Assembly (NCBI RefSeq): GCF_019904135.1
Contig: NZ_JAIOGQ010000001.1
Span: 186,001-250,000 of the forward strand
Source: Paenibacillus caui
Lineage (GTDB): Bacteria; Bacillota; Bacilli; Paenibacillales; Paenibacillaceae
Length of the DNA stretch: 64,000 bases
Reading direction: 5' to 3'
This document shows, in pieces, positions 9,323 to 17,689 of this stretch; positions within the stretch are counted from its first letter, which is position 1; the number at the start of each line of letters is the position of its first letter. The translations under genes and the position numbers were made by a program. Under the pieces are notes generated by a model that was given only the letters and a program-made list of their open reading frames with translations, made no database searches and was not told where the DNA came from.

Positions 9323-11404
9323 TTATTGACGCTTTACATCAACAACGGTGGAAAAGAAGGTCGCTCCTCCGCCCATGTCCGATGGCTTGTCTGACGTTAG
9401 TGCGTTGGACCGATGGCGGCCTCCCTCGCCCCACCAAAGCCCCTGGCTGACTACCGTACCGGGCAGCATTCTATCGGTCACCATCGCTTTCGCTTCAAAA
9501 GTTCCCCGGTCGTTCCAAACCGCTACCCGGTCCCCTTCTGCAATTCCCCGATCCCGGGCATCCTGCGGATGAATTTGCAAAATCGGGCCCTTCTCGATTT
9601 TCTTTAGCTTCTCCACATTGCCGAAGGTCGAATTCAGGAAGCTTTGGTTCGGAGGAGAAATGAACATGAGCGGGTATGGATCGCCCTGCCCCGGCCGGCT
9701 GCGGCCGTCATAGCCTTCGGTAAGCGGGATGTAGGTCGGCAGCGGCGGTAGCCCCGCCTCCGCCATGCGCTCCGAGAACAGCTCGATTTTGCCGGACGGT
9801 GTACCCAGATTCTCCAGATAGCGGCGCTGAGGCTCCATGTTCAGCTTCACAAACCGCTCTTCCTGCAGCCGTTCCAGACTAACGCCATCCAGATAAGGAT
9901 TGTCCGGATACGAAAGCGCCTGCCGGATCAAGTCCTCTTCGCTTTCCTGAAAGGCTTCCTCCGTAAATTCCATGGCTTGCGCCAGCCGCTTGAACAGCTC
10001 GAAGTTGCTTTTCCCCTCGCCCACAGGCGCAATAACCGGTTCCTGGAGCTGAACGTAATGGTGCCAGTAGGAGGCGTACAAATCCGTATTTTCAAAGGAC
10101 GAGGTGGCGGGCAGCACCAAATCCGCGTATTTCGCGGTATCCGTCATGAACAGATCATGCACCACGGTAAACAGATCTTCCCGCATCAGTCCCCGCTGCA
10201 CCTTCTCCGTATCCGGAGCTACGACGGCCGGGTTCGAGCAGTAAACAAACAGGGAGCGAATCGGCGGCTGCTCGGTCAGCAGCGCCTCGCCGATCCGGCT
10301 CATATTGATTATCCGGGCTTCGGGATTCGCCCGCAGATCTGGCCTTTCCAGCGCTTCGCCATTTAAACTCCCATAGGCGCCGTTCGATTTGAAGGCTCCG
10401 CCGCCGCGAACGAGCCACTGCCCTGTAAGCGCGGGCAGACAGGCAATGGTGCGGATCATCATGCCTCCGTTATCATGATGCTGCAGCCCGTTCCCGATAT
10501 GAATATAGGCCGGCGTGGTTTCTCCATACATGAGCGCCAGCTTCACGATGTCATCGGCCGGTACGCCAGTGATGGCAGCGACAACCTCAGGCGTATACTG
10601 CTTTACATGCTCCCGCAGCTCCTCATGTCCGGTCGTATAGCGGGAAAGAAACGCACCATCGGTCAGCCCCCGCTCGAACAGAACATGCATGAGCCCAAGC
10701 GCCAAGGCTCCGTCCGTGCCCGGATACAGCGGAATAAACCAGTCTGCGCGCTCGCCTGTCTTGTTCTTGTGCACGTCGATAACGACAAGCTTGGCCCCCT
10801 GCTTCCGCGCCTTTTCGATCAGCGTGAACATATGCATGCTGGTGCTGACAATGTTGCCTCCCCACACGATGAACAGCTTCGCTTCGGCCGCCTCTTCGGG
10901 GCTTGTCCCTCCGCCAAAGCCCATTGTAGATTTCCAGCCTGCCGTCCCTGCGGCGTTGCAAATGCCCCGCAATAGCTGGGATGCGCCCAGCCGGTTAAAG
11001 AATCGGCGATCCATCCCCTCTACGCCGATTACTCCCATATTGCCATAAAAATTATAGGGCAGAATCGACTCGGGGCCGTGCTCCCGGATCAGGCTTTGAT
11101 ACCGGTCCGCAATTTCGCGGATCGCTTCATCCCAGCTGATCCGCTCAAATTTCCCTTCGCCCTTCGGACCGGTCCGCCGGAGCGGGTACATAAGCCGCTC
11201 CGTGTGATAAATACGCTCCGTCATATTGCGGACCTTGTTGCATATGGCCCCCGCGGTAATCGGGTGGCCCTTATTCCCTTCAACCTTCACGATCCGCCCG
11301 TTCTGTTTATGCAGCAGCAAACCGCAGGTATCCGGGCAGTCCAAAGGACAGACTGCTGGAAAAACCCCGTTTTCCAGTTCGATCGCACCTTTCTCCGGCT
11401 TCAT
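9323..11404 (-). CDS. Molybdopterin oxidoreductase, YoaE/formate-dehydrogenase-like
   Basis: Large (693 aa) bis-MGD enzyme of the DMSO reductase superfamily. A [4Fe-4S] site is formed by C19, C23, C27 and C55 (C-x3-C-x3-C-x27-C, within CPLDCPDTCG). The molybdenum-ligand segment reads GICNAAGTAG, placing a cysteine where formate dehydrogenases carry Cys or Sec. The C-terminal molydopterin-dinucleotide domain starts near residue 580 (PLMFISPPNQ). No twin-arginine signal is present, so it acts in the cytoplasm. The FocA-type channel gene directly upstream suggests formate as substrate. No small electron-transfer subunit is nearby. GGGAGG stands six bases before the ATG. Confidence 0.85.
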   Translation of the reverse strand: MKPEKGAIELENGVFPAVCPLDCPDTCGLLLHKQNGRIVKVEGNKGHPITAGAICNKVRNMTERIYHTERLMYPLRRTGPKGEGKFERISWDEAIREIADRYQSLIREHGPESILPYNFYGNMGVIGVEGMDRRFFNRLGASQLLRGICNAAGTAGWKSTMGFGGGTSPEEAAEAKLFIVWGGNIVSTSMHMFTLIEKARKQGAKLVVIDVHKNKTGERADWFIPLYPGTDGALALGLMHVLFERGLTDGAFLSRYTTGHEELREHVKQYTPEVVAAITGVPADDIVKLALMYGETTPAYIHIGNGLQHHDNGGMMIRTIACLPALTGQWLVRGGGAFKSNGAYGSLNGEALERPDLRANPEARIINMSRIGEALLTEQPPIRSLFVYCSNPAVVAPDTEKVQRGLMREDLFTVVHDLFMTDTAKYADLVLPATSSFENTDLYASYWHHYVQLQEPVIAPVGEGKSNFELFKRLAQAMEFTEEAFQESEEDLIRQALSYPDNPYLDGVSLERLQEERFVKLNMEPQRRYLENLGTPSGKIELFSERMAEAGLPPLPTYIPLTEGYDGRSRPGQGDPYPLMFISPPNQSFLNSTFGNVEKLKKIEKGPILQIHPQDARDRGIAEGDRVAVWNDRGTFEAKAMVTDRMLPGTVVSQGLWWGEGGRHRSNALTSDKPSDMGGGATFFSTVVDVKRQ

Positions 11405-11500
11405 GCTTATCCCTCCCGTACAACTTTTACATTCCTTATTGTACTTGATCCCGATGTTGTTTCAAACCCGGGATGACGCCCGCCTGTCTCCATCCTTGCG

Positions 11501-11546
11501 AAAAAAAAGCTCCGGAAGCAGAGGATTCTCTGCTGTCCGGAGCTTT
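11501..11546 (-). terminator. Terminator of the formate/nitrite channel gene
   Basis: On the minus strand a long hairpin (AGCTCCGGA with TCCGGAGCT, extended by CAGAGAATCCTCTG inside) is followed by eight T residues. It lies between the channel gene and the oxidoreductase, so the two are probably separate transcripts. Confidence 0.85.
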
Positions 11547-11565
11547 CCAAGAAAGATTTCAATAT

Positions 11566-12399
11566 TCAAGCATGTTCCCCCCGCGCCTTGCCCACCTTGG
11601 CGGGTTGGACGGGACTCTTGGCTTCACCGGGCGCCTGGCGAAGGTAAGCCACCCAATAGGCGCATGCTACAAACAGCGCGCCGCCGACGAGATTCCCGAG
11701 CCAGACCGGGATAAAGTTCATCAAATATTGCCCCCACGAAAAGTGGCCTTCAAAAATCGCCGCCGGGATCAGGAACATATTGGCGACCACGTGCTGGAAT
11801 CCGATTGCGACAAAAGACATGGTCGGGAACCAGATCCCCAGTATTTTGCCGCTCATATTGTCGGCTCCGTAAGAGAGCCATACCGCGAGGGCTACCAGCC
11901 AGTTGCAGCCGATGCCGGAAATGAACGCCTGAAGAAAGTTGTCGTCAAGCTTGTGTCCCGCCATCTCGACCAGCTTATCCAGATAAACCCCGCTTGAGGT
12001 CAATCCTACAACATGTCCGAAGAAAAACGCTACAAAGAGCGCTCCCACAAAATTGCTGAGCGTGATCAGAAGCAAATTTTTGACTACTTCGCCCGTATGG
12101 ATCTTCTTGGCCATTCGTGCCAAAGGCACGGCCATCATGTTGCCGGTCAGCAGCTCTCCGCCGGCCAGCAGGACAAGGATGAGTCCGACGGGGAACACGG
12201 CGGCACCGATAAAGGTGGCAATGCTGCCCCACTCTTCGGGAGCGCCTGCGCTAACCCGAATATCCAGCAGGAATCCCAGGGCGATAAAGGCGCCTGCCAG
12301 GAAACCGAGAATAAGCACAGCAGGCAAACTGTTGTGTGCCTTCTTAATCCCGTTCTCCACCGTCACTTCTGCAATTTGCGCGGGCTTATTATAAGCCAT
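11566..12399 (-). CDS. Formate/nitrite transporter (FocA/NirC family)
   Basis: Six-helix pentameric channel of the FNT family, 277 residues, for formate, nitrite or hydrosulfide. Family features seen: an N-terminal amphipathic segment, GFLAGAFIALGFLL in helix 1, GGELLTGNMMAVP where FNT proteins have the conserved asparagine loop, NFVGAL, and GFQHVVANMF containing the pore histidine. A charged tail follows the last helix. The ribosome site AAGGAGAG is well placed. It lies immediately upstream of the molybdopterin oxidoreductase in the same orientation, but a terminator separates them. The formate assignment rests on that neighbour. Confidence 0.9.
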   Translation of the reverse strand: MAYNKPAQIAEVTVENGIKKAHNSLPAVLILGFLAGAFIALGFLLDIRVSAGAPEEWGSIATFIGAAVFPVGLILVLLAGGELLTGNMMAVPLARMAKKIHTGEVVKNLLLITLSNFVGALFVAFFFGHVVGLTSSGVYLDKLVEMAGHKLDDNFLQAFISGIGCNWLVALAVWLSYGADNMSGKILGIWFPTMSFVAIGFQHVVANMFLIPAAIFEGHFSWGQYLMNFIPVWLGNLVGGALFVACAYWVAYLRQAPGEAKSPVQPAKVGKARGEHA

Positions 12400-12508
12400 A
12401 ACAATCTCTCCTTTTTATATTTCCCTCTGCTCTGTTACCCTGGTTCCATTGTACCTTCGGCCTTTGCAACAATAAAGTAACAAAAATCACTTGCCGGATT
12501 CCGGCAGG

Positions 12509-13156
12509 TTACTCCGTGCCTCTGATCCATCTGCCGCCAAGCCAGATGGCGAGCGCCAGCCAGCAGCCGCTGGCCAAATATCCGCCGAGAACGTCGCTCG
12601 GATAATGAACCCCAAGATAAATCCGGCTGATGCCGATGCCGGCAATCATAATGGCGCTGCAGACCAAAAGCAATGTTTTCCCGATCCATGAAGCGGTGTG
12701 CTTCCATAGCAGATAAGCAAGAACGCCATATAAGGCGAACGCTACCATGGAATGCCCGCTGGGAAAGCTGTATCCGGTCTCTTCCGCCAGACGGTGCAGA
12801 TCGGGGCGCTCCCGCTTGAAAACATGCTTAAACACTGTATTCAGCACATACGATCCCGCGCAAACAAAAGCCAGAAAAAACAGCTCGCGGCGGTGTCCAA
12901 GGACAAAATAAAGAATCACCATGGCGACCACCAGCAGGACGATCACGACTTTCGCCGTCCCGATCCAGCTAAGCAGTTCCATAAAGCGGGTGATTCCCGG
13001 CGACTCCATTCCCTGGACCGCGCTTATGACAGACTTATCAAAACCGAAGATCCATTCTCGCTTGATCGACAGCGCTATCATTCCGAAGAGGAAAGCGCAC
13101 AGCAGACTGAGCAGGAAGGCTGCAGACAGTCCTTTCTTCATTTTGCCAGCTTTCAT
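12509..13156 (-). CDS. PAP2-family membrane phosphatase
   Basis: Integral membrane lipid phosphatase (215 aa) with five or six helices. All three signature motifs are present in order: K-x6-RP as KHVFKRERP, PSGHS, and SR-x5-H-x3-D as SRIYLGVHYPSD. Enzymes of this type dephosphorylate undecaprenyl pyrophosphate or phosphatidic acid or related lipids on the outer face of the membrane. It stands alone between the formate channel and an acetyltransferase gene, and shares no obvious pathway with either. Confidence 0.9.
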   Translation of the reverse strand: MKAGKMKKGLSAAFLLSLLCAFLFGMIALSIKREWIFGFDKSVISAVQGMESPGITRFMELLSWIGTAKVVIVLLVVAMVILYFVLGHRRELFFLAFVCAGSYVLNTVFKHVFKRERPDLHRLAEETGYSFPSGHSMVAFALYGVLAYLLWKHTASWIGKTLLLVCSAIMIAGIGISRIYLGVHYPSDVLGGYLASGCWLALAIWLGGRWIRGTE

Positions 13157-13213
13157 AGTTCGAACTCTTCACTCCTGCTAACCTGAATTTCGCTTGATCG
13201 CAAATTGATGATA

Positions 13214-13759
13214 TTATTCATTAAATCTCCCCATAATAAGGGTGTTATAGTATTTGCCGCCCGTAAGGATTTTGTCGTTTTTTAATATCCCTTCGATTTC
13301 AAAGCCAAACCTTTTATACAATTCAATGGCTTTATCGTTTGTTTCTAAAACATTCAAAGTCATTTTTGTAATGCCGTTGGAGTCGGCCCAGGAAATCGAT
13401 TCCTTCAAAAGATTGTTCCCAATGCCATATCCCCAAAAATCTTTTAATACGCATACTCCAAATTCTGATTTATGGGAAAATCTGTTTAAATAAATGCCTT
13501 CGCATCTTGAAAACCCAACGATCCGATCATCAACTACAGCAACTAAAAATAAGTTTCTTCGCTTCTCAGTGTCCGTTTTGATAAGCTTTTCAAACCCTGG
13601 TGTATCAATGAACGCCTCCCCTTTTTCCCTGTCCAAATTTTCGGTCTCTCCATCAATCTGTAATCGTAGTTCAGACAAATCTTTTGCATCCTTCTCGATT
13701 GCCGATCTAACCGTATAATGTAACCCATTAACATCAAATTCATGGTGATCGATGATCAT
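13214..13759 (-). CDS. GNAT family N-acetyltransferase
   Basis: A 181-residue acetyltransferase with the acetyl-CoA loop at FWGYGIGNNLL and the following TLNVLETNDKAIELYKRFGFEIEG motif. ATG 13759 is preferred to ATG 13771 because the GGAG serving it overlaps the earlier codon. The gene is visibly more AT-rich than its neighbours, suggesting later acquisition. The overall layout resembles RimJ/RimL-type or aminoglycoside-type acetyltransferases, but substrate residues cannot be assigned. Confidence 0.85.
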   Translation of the reverse strand: MIIDHHEFDVNGLHYTVRSAIEKDAKDLSELRLQIDGETENLDREKGEAFIDTPGFEKLIKTDTEKRRNLFLVAVVDDRIVGFSRCEGIYLNRFSHKSEFGVCVLKDFWGYGIGNNLLKESISWADSNGITKMTLNVLETNDKAIELYKRFGFEIEGILKNDKILTGGKYYNTLIMGRFNE

Positions 13760-13849
13760 GATAAGCTCCATTCACATTATTAGATTTTCTGCAGTCCTAA
13801 TCATATAACCTGCCCGTTCAGCAGTCAAAAAATAGTTCGCCAAAGAGCA

Positions 13850-13888
13850 AAAAACGGCATCGCGAGGAGCAATATCCTCACGATGCCG
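13850..13888 (-). terminator. Terminator of the NADH oxidase gene
   Basis: On the minus strand CGGCATCG pairs with CGATGCCG, with an inner GAGGA/TCCTC stem, and is followed by six T residues. It lies about 30 bp after the stop codon. Confidence 0.85.
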
Positions 13889-13919
13889 ATGCTTTCTGCG
13901 GCCTATTCGGCCTGTTTAT

Positions 13920-15275
13920 TTATACTTTCTCAAGAGAAGGAACTTTGGGAAGTGCTTGAAGTCCAGCCGTGTTCAGGAAGTTCCAAGGCTTGTTGTAGTG
14001 CGGTTGGAAGAAGAAATCAACAAAGGCCAGCTCTTCCATCCGCATATTGTTCTGAATGCATACCGAGAGGGTGTTGATCGACTGGGTTAATTCCGCCTTC
14101 GACATGAGCTGGGCGCCCAGAATGCGGCGTGTATCTTGTTCAAATACAATCTTAAGCGTGACTTCCTCATGTGTCGGCATGAACACCGGACGATAATGTT
14201 CTTTGATGGTTACCGAGTCCGCATTCAGTCCCGCATCCTTGGCCGAAATTTCCGTCAGGCCGGTTGTGGCAATGTTATCCTCATAAATTTTGATCCCCGA
14301 GGTACCCTGTGTTCCCATATAAGAAACCGTAGGCTTGAGCAGGTTGCGGGCAATGAGCGTACCCATGCGTACGGCGTTGGTGGCAAGCGGAATGTACGCA
14401 TGTTTTCTTGTCGGATTGTAAAATACCGCGCAGCTGTCGCCGGCCGCATAGATGTCCTTCTTGCTGGTCTGCATATATTCGTCGACCATAATGGCTCCGT
14501 TCTCGAGCATGTCGACCTGGCCTTTCAGGAGCTCCGTATTCGGCCGGAAACCGATGCACATTATGACCATATCCGCTTGATAGGTACCCTTATCGGTAAT
14601 GACTTTGCTGACTTTTCCGCCTTCGCCTTCAAAACGGGTCACTTTCTCGCCAAGGGCCAGCTTGATCCCGTGTTCCTGCAAAGATGCTTCGATCTTGTCT
14701 GTAAATTCAGGGTCCAGATATTTGCTGAGGATGCGCTGTTCGGCATCAATCAAAGTGACCTGCTTTCCGTTTAGTTGGAACGCCTCCACCAGCTCAACGC
14801 CGATATACCCGGCGCCCACGACGACGATGTTGGTCGCCTGCTTGGATTTTTCGATAATGGTGTTGGAATGGGTCCAGTTCTTCGAGAGAAGGATGTTGTC
14901 CAGCTCGATTCCTTCAAACTTGGGAACGATCGGCCACGAACCGGTGGTGACAATCAGCTTGTCGAACGTATCTTCAAAGGTTTCTCCGGTGTTCAAATTA
15001 CGCGCGGTCAACACTTTGTTGTCCGAGTCTACAGCTACAACTTCATGAAGCATTTTCGTTGTGACGCCAAGCTCTTTAAGCTGGTCCGGCGTAGCATAGA
15101 ACAAGTCATGAGGATCCTCGACCATTCCGCCTACATAAAGAGCTATCCCGCAGGAGAGGAATGAAATATTGTTATTGCGTTCATACACGGTAATTTCAGC
15201 CTCAGGATACAATTTCGCCGTATTGATAATCGCCGCCGTTCCTGCATGGGTACATCCGATAACCGCTACTTTCAT
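13920..15275 (-). CDS. NADH oxidase / CoA-disulfide-reductase-like flavoprotein (Nox)
   Basis: FAD-dependent pyridine nucleotide-disulfide oxidoreductase of 452 residues, closest in layout to water-forming NADH oxidases. It has an N-terminal FAD fold (MKVAVIGCTHAG), a single redox-active cysteine C42 in SFLSCGIALYVGG, an NAD-binding fold (VVVGAGYIGVELVEAF), a second FAD contact (DIYAAGDSCAV) and the C-terminal dimerisation domain. It would regenerate NAD+ by reducing oxygen. ATG 15275 follows GAGGAGG; the frame is open 16 codons further but without a ribosome site. Its promoter holds three redox-type operators, described separately, which fits control by NADH level or oxygen. Confidence 0.9.
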   Translation of the reverse strand: MKVAVIGCTHAGTAAIINTAKLYPEAEITVYERNNNISFLSCGIALYVGGMVEDPHDLFYATPDQLKELGVTTKMLHEVVAVDSDNKVLTARNLNTGETFEDTFDKLIVTTGSWPIVPKFEGIELDNILLSKNWTHSNTIIEKSKQATNIVVVGAGYIGVELVEAFQLNGKQVTLIDAEQRILSKYLDPEFTDKIEASLQEHGIKLALGEKVTRFEGEGGKVSKVITDKGTYQADMVIMCIGFRPNTELLKGQVDMLENGAIMVDEYMQTSKKDIYAAGDSCAVFYNPTRKHAYIPLATNAVRMGTLIARNLLKPTVSYMGTQGTSGIKIYEDNIATTGLTEISAKDAGLNADSVTIKEHYRPVFMPTHEEVTLKIVFEQDTRRILGAQLMSKAELTQSINTLSVCIQNNMRMEELAFVDFFFQPHYNKPWNFLNTAGLQALPKVPSLEKV

Positions 15276-15345
15276 TATCAATTCCTCCTCAAAAATATAA
15301 AATTCAAAAATCGCTAAAAGCAATGAATGGACTACATTGTTTACT

Positions 15346-15416
15346 TTGTGAAAATGTTCACCTTATACCGCTATTATAGTGTGACATTTTTCACATATCA
15401 AGTGATTTTTTTCACT
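15346..15416 (-). promoter_or_regulatory. Rex/Fnr-type operator cluster on the NADH oxidase promoter
   Basis: Three dyads of the TGTGA-N6-TCACA class lie in 71 bp. TTGTGAAAATGTTCACCT (15346-15363) overlaps the expected transcription start. TGTGACATTTTTCACA (15380-15395) fills the -35/-10 spacer. AGTGATTTTTTTCACT (15401-15416) abuts the -35. Centre spacings are about 33 and 21 bp, near whole helical turns. Rex (NADH-sensing repressor) sites share this core, and so do Fnr/CRP sites. The position over the core promoter favours repression, hence Rex. Confidence 0.6.
15373..15401 (-). promoter_or_regulatory. Sigma-A promoter of the NADH oxidase gene
   Basis: On the minus strand TTGATA (15401-15396) and a perfect TATAAT (15378-15373) are 17 bp apart. 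The spacer is the TGTGA-N6-TCACA palindrome. The start of transcription would be near 15366, about 90 bp before the ATG. Confidence 0.75.
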
Positions 15417-15650
15417 TTTCACAATTTGTTCACATTCAAATCGATTAGGCTGTGAATAAAATCATTGCCGATGCTAATTAAGAGCGGAAGTGATCGTAAT
15501 AATTTTTCCCTTCCGGCGGCGGCAGTATCCTCTCGGAAACGGCTTTTTTATATCCTGTTCAAGCGTTTACTGGAAAATTCATAAAAGGAGGACTTCGGGT
15601 CAATACTTTACCTAAGCGGACAATCCACTCAGCAGGGCGCGAACGAGCGC

Positions 15651-15675
15651 AAAAAAAAGGAGCCGCATGGCCCCT
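15651..15675 (-). terminator. Terminator of the GH18-type gene
   Basis: On the minus strand GGGGCC pairs with GGCTCC and is followed by eight T residues, 53 bp after the stop codon. The rest of 15417-15650 shows no gene. Confidence 0.6.
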
Positions 15676-15727
15676 AAACTTTTTACAGAAGAATATAACT
15701 TCGGCTATAAAAATCACATTTTAGGTT

Positions 15728-17017
15728 CTAGTTCAAAACAACGCTCTTCTCCAGCGCCTTCACCGTATCATCGCCAACCAGCGAAAGCCGCCACAGGGCA
15801 ATGCCTTTCAAGCCATACCGCTTGGCGAGTCCAACCGGTCCGTTCAGCGACTGAGCCGTTTCGCTCCACAGGGAAATCCCGAGCACCAGCTTGCTCTTAT
15901 CCACCTGCTGCAAAGCCAGCTTAATGGCGGCGTCAATGCTCTTCAGCGGCTCCGGCCCTCGTTCGCTTTTGAAGTCATAGGCCATAATGATAATTTCATC
16001 AGCATAAGAACTGAGCGTTTTGTAATCATAGCCTTTATAAGAGCCGTTCAGCGGATGGAGGGCAAGCGTCAGGTTCAGGCCCGCCTGCCGGGCGGCAGTC
16101 GAAAGCTCCTTGACGAAAGAATTGTAAGATTGCTGCACGGCAAGCGAGTCCCCGGTTAATCCCAGGCCCTCGAAATCAAGAGTTATCCCGGAAAAATGCT
16201 TGTCTACCGAGAGGCCCACCATTTCGGAAATAGCCGCGGAGCGCAGCGTTTCATCCCCTAACAGCTTCGTCAGCTCGCCTTTGCCGTCTGTCGACACAAC
16301 CATAAGCTGCGTCTCTTGTCCGGCTGCCGCCGCGTCGTCAACAATCGACTCCGGTGTTACGTCTCCGGCCGGTTTAGGCCAGTAGAAGTCCCTTCCTTGC
16401 AGAGTCAGCTTCCCGTCCTCCCCAATCCGGGCCCATCCGAAAGAAACGGCATCGAAACGCGGGATGTAGCTTCGTTTGGAGAAAGAATCGATCGCATAGA
16501 ACACCTGCGTGTACAGATCTTCGGCCGGCGACACGATGGACACCGTCCGGGCCGCGCCATTCCAGCTCACTGTCGCCCCAAACTGGCTGCTGAAAAAGCC
16601 CAGCGGCACCAACACGTTTCCGCCCTGAACAAACGGCGCTACCGCCAGCGGCACGGTTTGCCCGCCCACCAGCGCCTGCTTGCTGCCCTGACGCAGCACA
16701 ATCTTCCGCACGGTACCGTCACTGCCTTTCTTGGAAGCGATTACTGATTTCGTCTTGGCATCCCACGAAACGGTAATATGCAGGGCTTCGGCAATGACTC
16801 TGAATGGCACCATCGTCGTGCCGTTTCTGACCACCGGCGACGCTGACAACGGCAGCGGATAGCCGTCGAGCAGTATTGCCGGAGCTGCCTTCGCGGTAGC
16901 CGAAGCCGCGGCTGCGCTCTTCACTCCAACAATATTCCCCATGCTCCCCCCAAGCAGCAGGAAGGAGGCTGCAGATGCCAGCAGCAGACGCCGCAGGCTT
17001 GCAGATTGCAACTTCAT
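15728..17017 (-). CDS. Secreted protein: copper-amine-oxidase-N (stalk) domain plus GH18-like glycosidase
   Basis: A 429-residue exported protein. It has an N-terminal signal peptide (basic start, LLLASAASFLLLGG, then an Ala-rich cleavage region). Residues about 45-160 form a copper amine oxidase N-terminal-like stalk domain (repeats VPFRVIAEALHITVSWDAKTKSV and VPLGFFSSQFGATVSWNGAARTV). The rest is a GH18-type barrel like YaaH/YdhD. The catalytic strand reads SGITLDFEGLG, keeping the last Asp and the catalytic Glu of DGxDxDxE but not the first Asp. Stalk plus GH18 is common in Paenibacillus cell-wall or spore-coat hydrolases. The likely substrate is peptidoglycan or chitin. Confidence 0.85.
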   Translation of the reverse strand: MKLQSASLRRLLLASAASFLLLGGSMGNIVGVKSAAAASATAKAAPAILLDGYPLPLSASPVVRNGTTMVPFRVIAEALHITVSWDAKTKSVIASKKGSDGTVRKIVLRQGSKQALVGGQTVPLAVAPFVQGGNVLVPLGFFSSQFGATVSWNGAARTVSIVSPAEDLYTQVFYAIDSFSKRSYIPRFDAVSFGWARIGEDGKLTLQGRDFYWPKPAGDVTPESIVDDAAAAGQETQLMVVSTDGKGELTKLLGDETLRSAAISEMVGLSVDKHFSGITLDFEGLGLTGDSLAVQQSYNSFVKELSTAARQAGLNLTLALHPLNGSYKGYDYKTLSSYADEIIIMAYDFKSERGPEPLKSIDAAIKLALQQVDKSKLVLGISLWSETAQSLNGPVGLAKRYGLKGIALWRLSLVGDDTVKALEKSVVLN

Positions 17018-17047
17018 CTTATTGTCCCCTCGCTCTATGAAACTATG

Positions 17048-17153
17048 AATCTATCATGACTAAAACCAGTATACTTATCCAAAGGATAGAATGCCAACTT
17101 TTGTATATTTCGGGAGAAAAAGAAACGGCTGCGCTCCTTCTGAAGGTATAGCG
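17048..17153. repeat. Left copy of a 106-bp direct repeat flanking an AT-rich insert
   Basis: Matches 18786-18891 at 104 of 106 positions (differences at 17130 and 17149). This copy carries the promoter of the GH18-type gene. It also contains the first half of the terminator hairpin that is complete only in the right copy, so the insertion appears to have duplicated, and cut through, an ancestral intergenic region. Confidence 0.9.
17068..17097 (-). promoter_or_regulatory. Promoter of the GH18-type gene (inside left repeat)
   Basis: On the minus strand TTGGCA (17097-17092) and TATACT (17073-17068) are 18 bp apart, about 50 bp before the ATG at 17017. An identical copy lies at 18806-18835, pointing into the insert. 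Confidence 0.55.
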
Positions 17154-17197
17154 ACCCACAAGAAGGACACTTTGAAAAAATGACCCTCTTGTGGGTC
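17153..17197. repeat. Inverted repeat at the left junction of the insert
   Basis: GACCCACAAGA (17153-17163) and TCTTGTGGGTC (17187-17197) form an 11-bp perfect dyad starting on the last base of the 106-bp repeat. It may be an insertion-sequence end or a leftover regulatory hairpin, and lies directly before a transposase-like fragment. Confidence 0.55.
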
Positions 17198-17368
17198 ATT
17201 AGTGTTTTAATCAGAGTAACGATGAGGGAGCGAGAGAAGAAGATAGGGAATTTAAATTGTACATTATTTACGGAAGAGAATATGAGGAGATTAGAAGCGA
17301 ATCCGAATGTTCAGCATATTTCGGAGACAAATATTTTACCAAATCCAACTGAGTTAGGAATACTATGA
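17180..17368 (+). pseudogene. N-terminal fragment of an IS3-type transposase/HTH protein
   Basis: A 62-codon open frame whose second half (ENMRRLEANPNVQHISETNI) resembles the first 20-30 residues of the HTH protein (OrfA) of IS3-family elements, where similar phrases precede a helix-turn-helix. The frame then ends without the HTH. The first 20 codons have no recognisable match. I read it as a remnant of a mobile element, in keeping with its place at the edge of the insert. Recognition rests on memory of the family pattern and should be tested. Confidence 0.35.
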
Positions 17369-17414
17369 ACGAGGCGCAAATAAACGCCTCGCTACATTCT
17401 TTGAACTTAGTTTT

Positions 17415-17663
17415 TTAGTTCTTATTCTTCTTGGAAATCTCTTCCCATATCAGATATATTAAACCAAGTATTAAACAGAGATAGATGATGAACATAGAAT
17501 AAGGAACCTCTGTCCATTCTAATGCTGTCTTATAAATGGTATTACTAAAGGATTTTCCCTGTAGTAAAAGAATGGAAGCAACTAAATGATGTAGAGATTC
17601 CCGTACTATATAGGATAAAACTCCTAATGTAATAAATACCATTCCAGCTCCTCGCTTATTCAA
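17415..17663 (-). CDS. Small membrane protein (82 aa), partner of the secreted protein upstream
   Basis: I do not recognise this protein. It has two hydrophobic segments, about residues 8-35 (GMVFITLGVLSYIV and HHLVASILLLQ) and 55-73 (MFIIYLCLILGLIYLIW), and a lysine-rich cytoplasmic tail EEISKKNKN. The start is TTG 17663, eight bases after AGGAGG. It begins 26 bp after the stop of the secreted beta-rich protein, so the two form an operon. A small polytopic protein behind a secreted protein recalls immunity or helper proteins of bacteriocins and pore-forming toxins, but this is only inference from context. It is AT-rich and lies inside the repeat-flanked insert. Confidence 0.7.
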   Translation of the reverse strand: MNKRGAGMVFITLGVLSYIVRESLHHLVASILLLQGKSFSNTIYKTALEWTEVPYSMFIIYLCLILGLIYLIWEEISKKNKN

Positions 17664-17689
17664 TGTTCAATCCTCCTCTTCAATATTTT

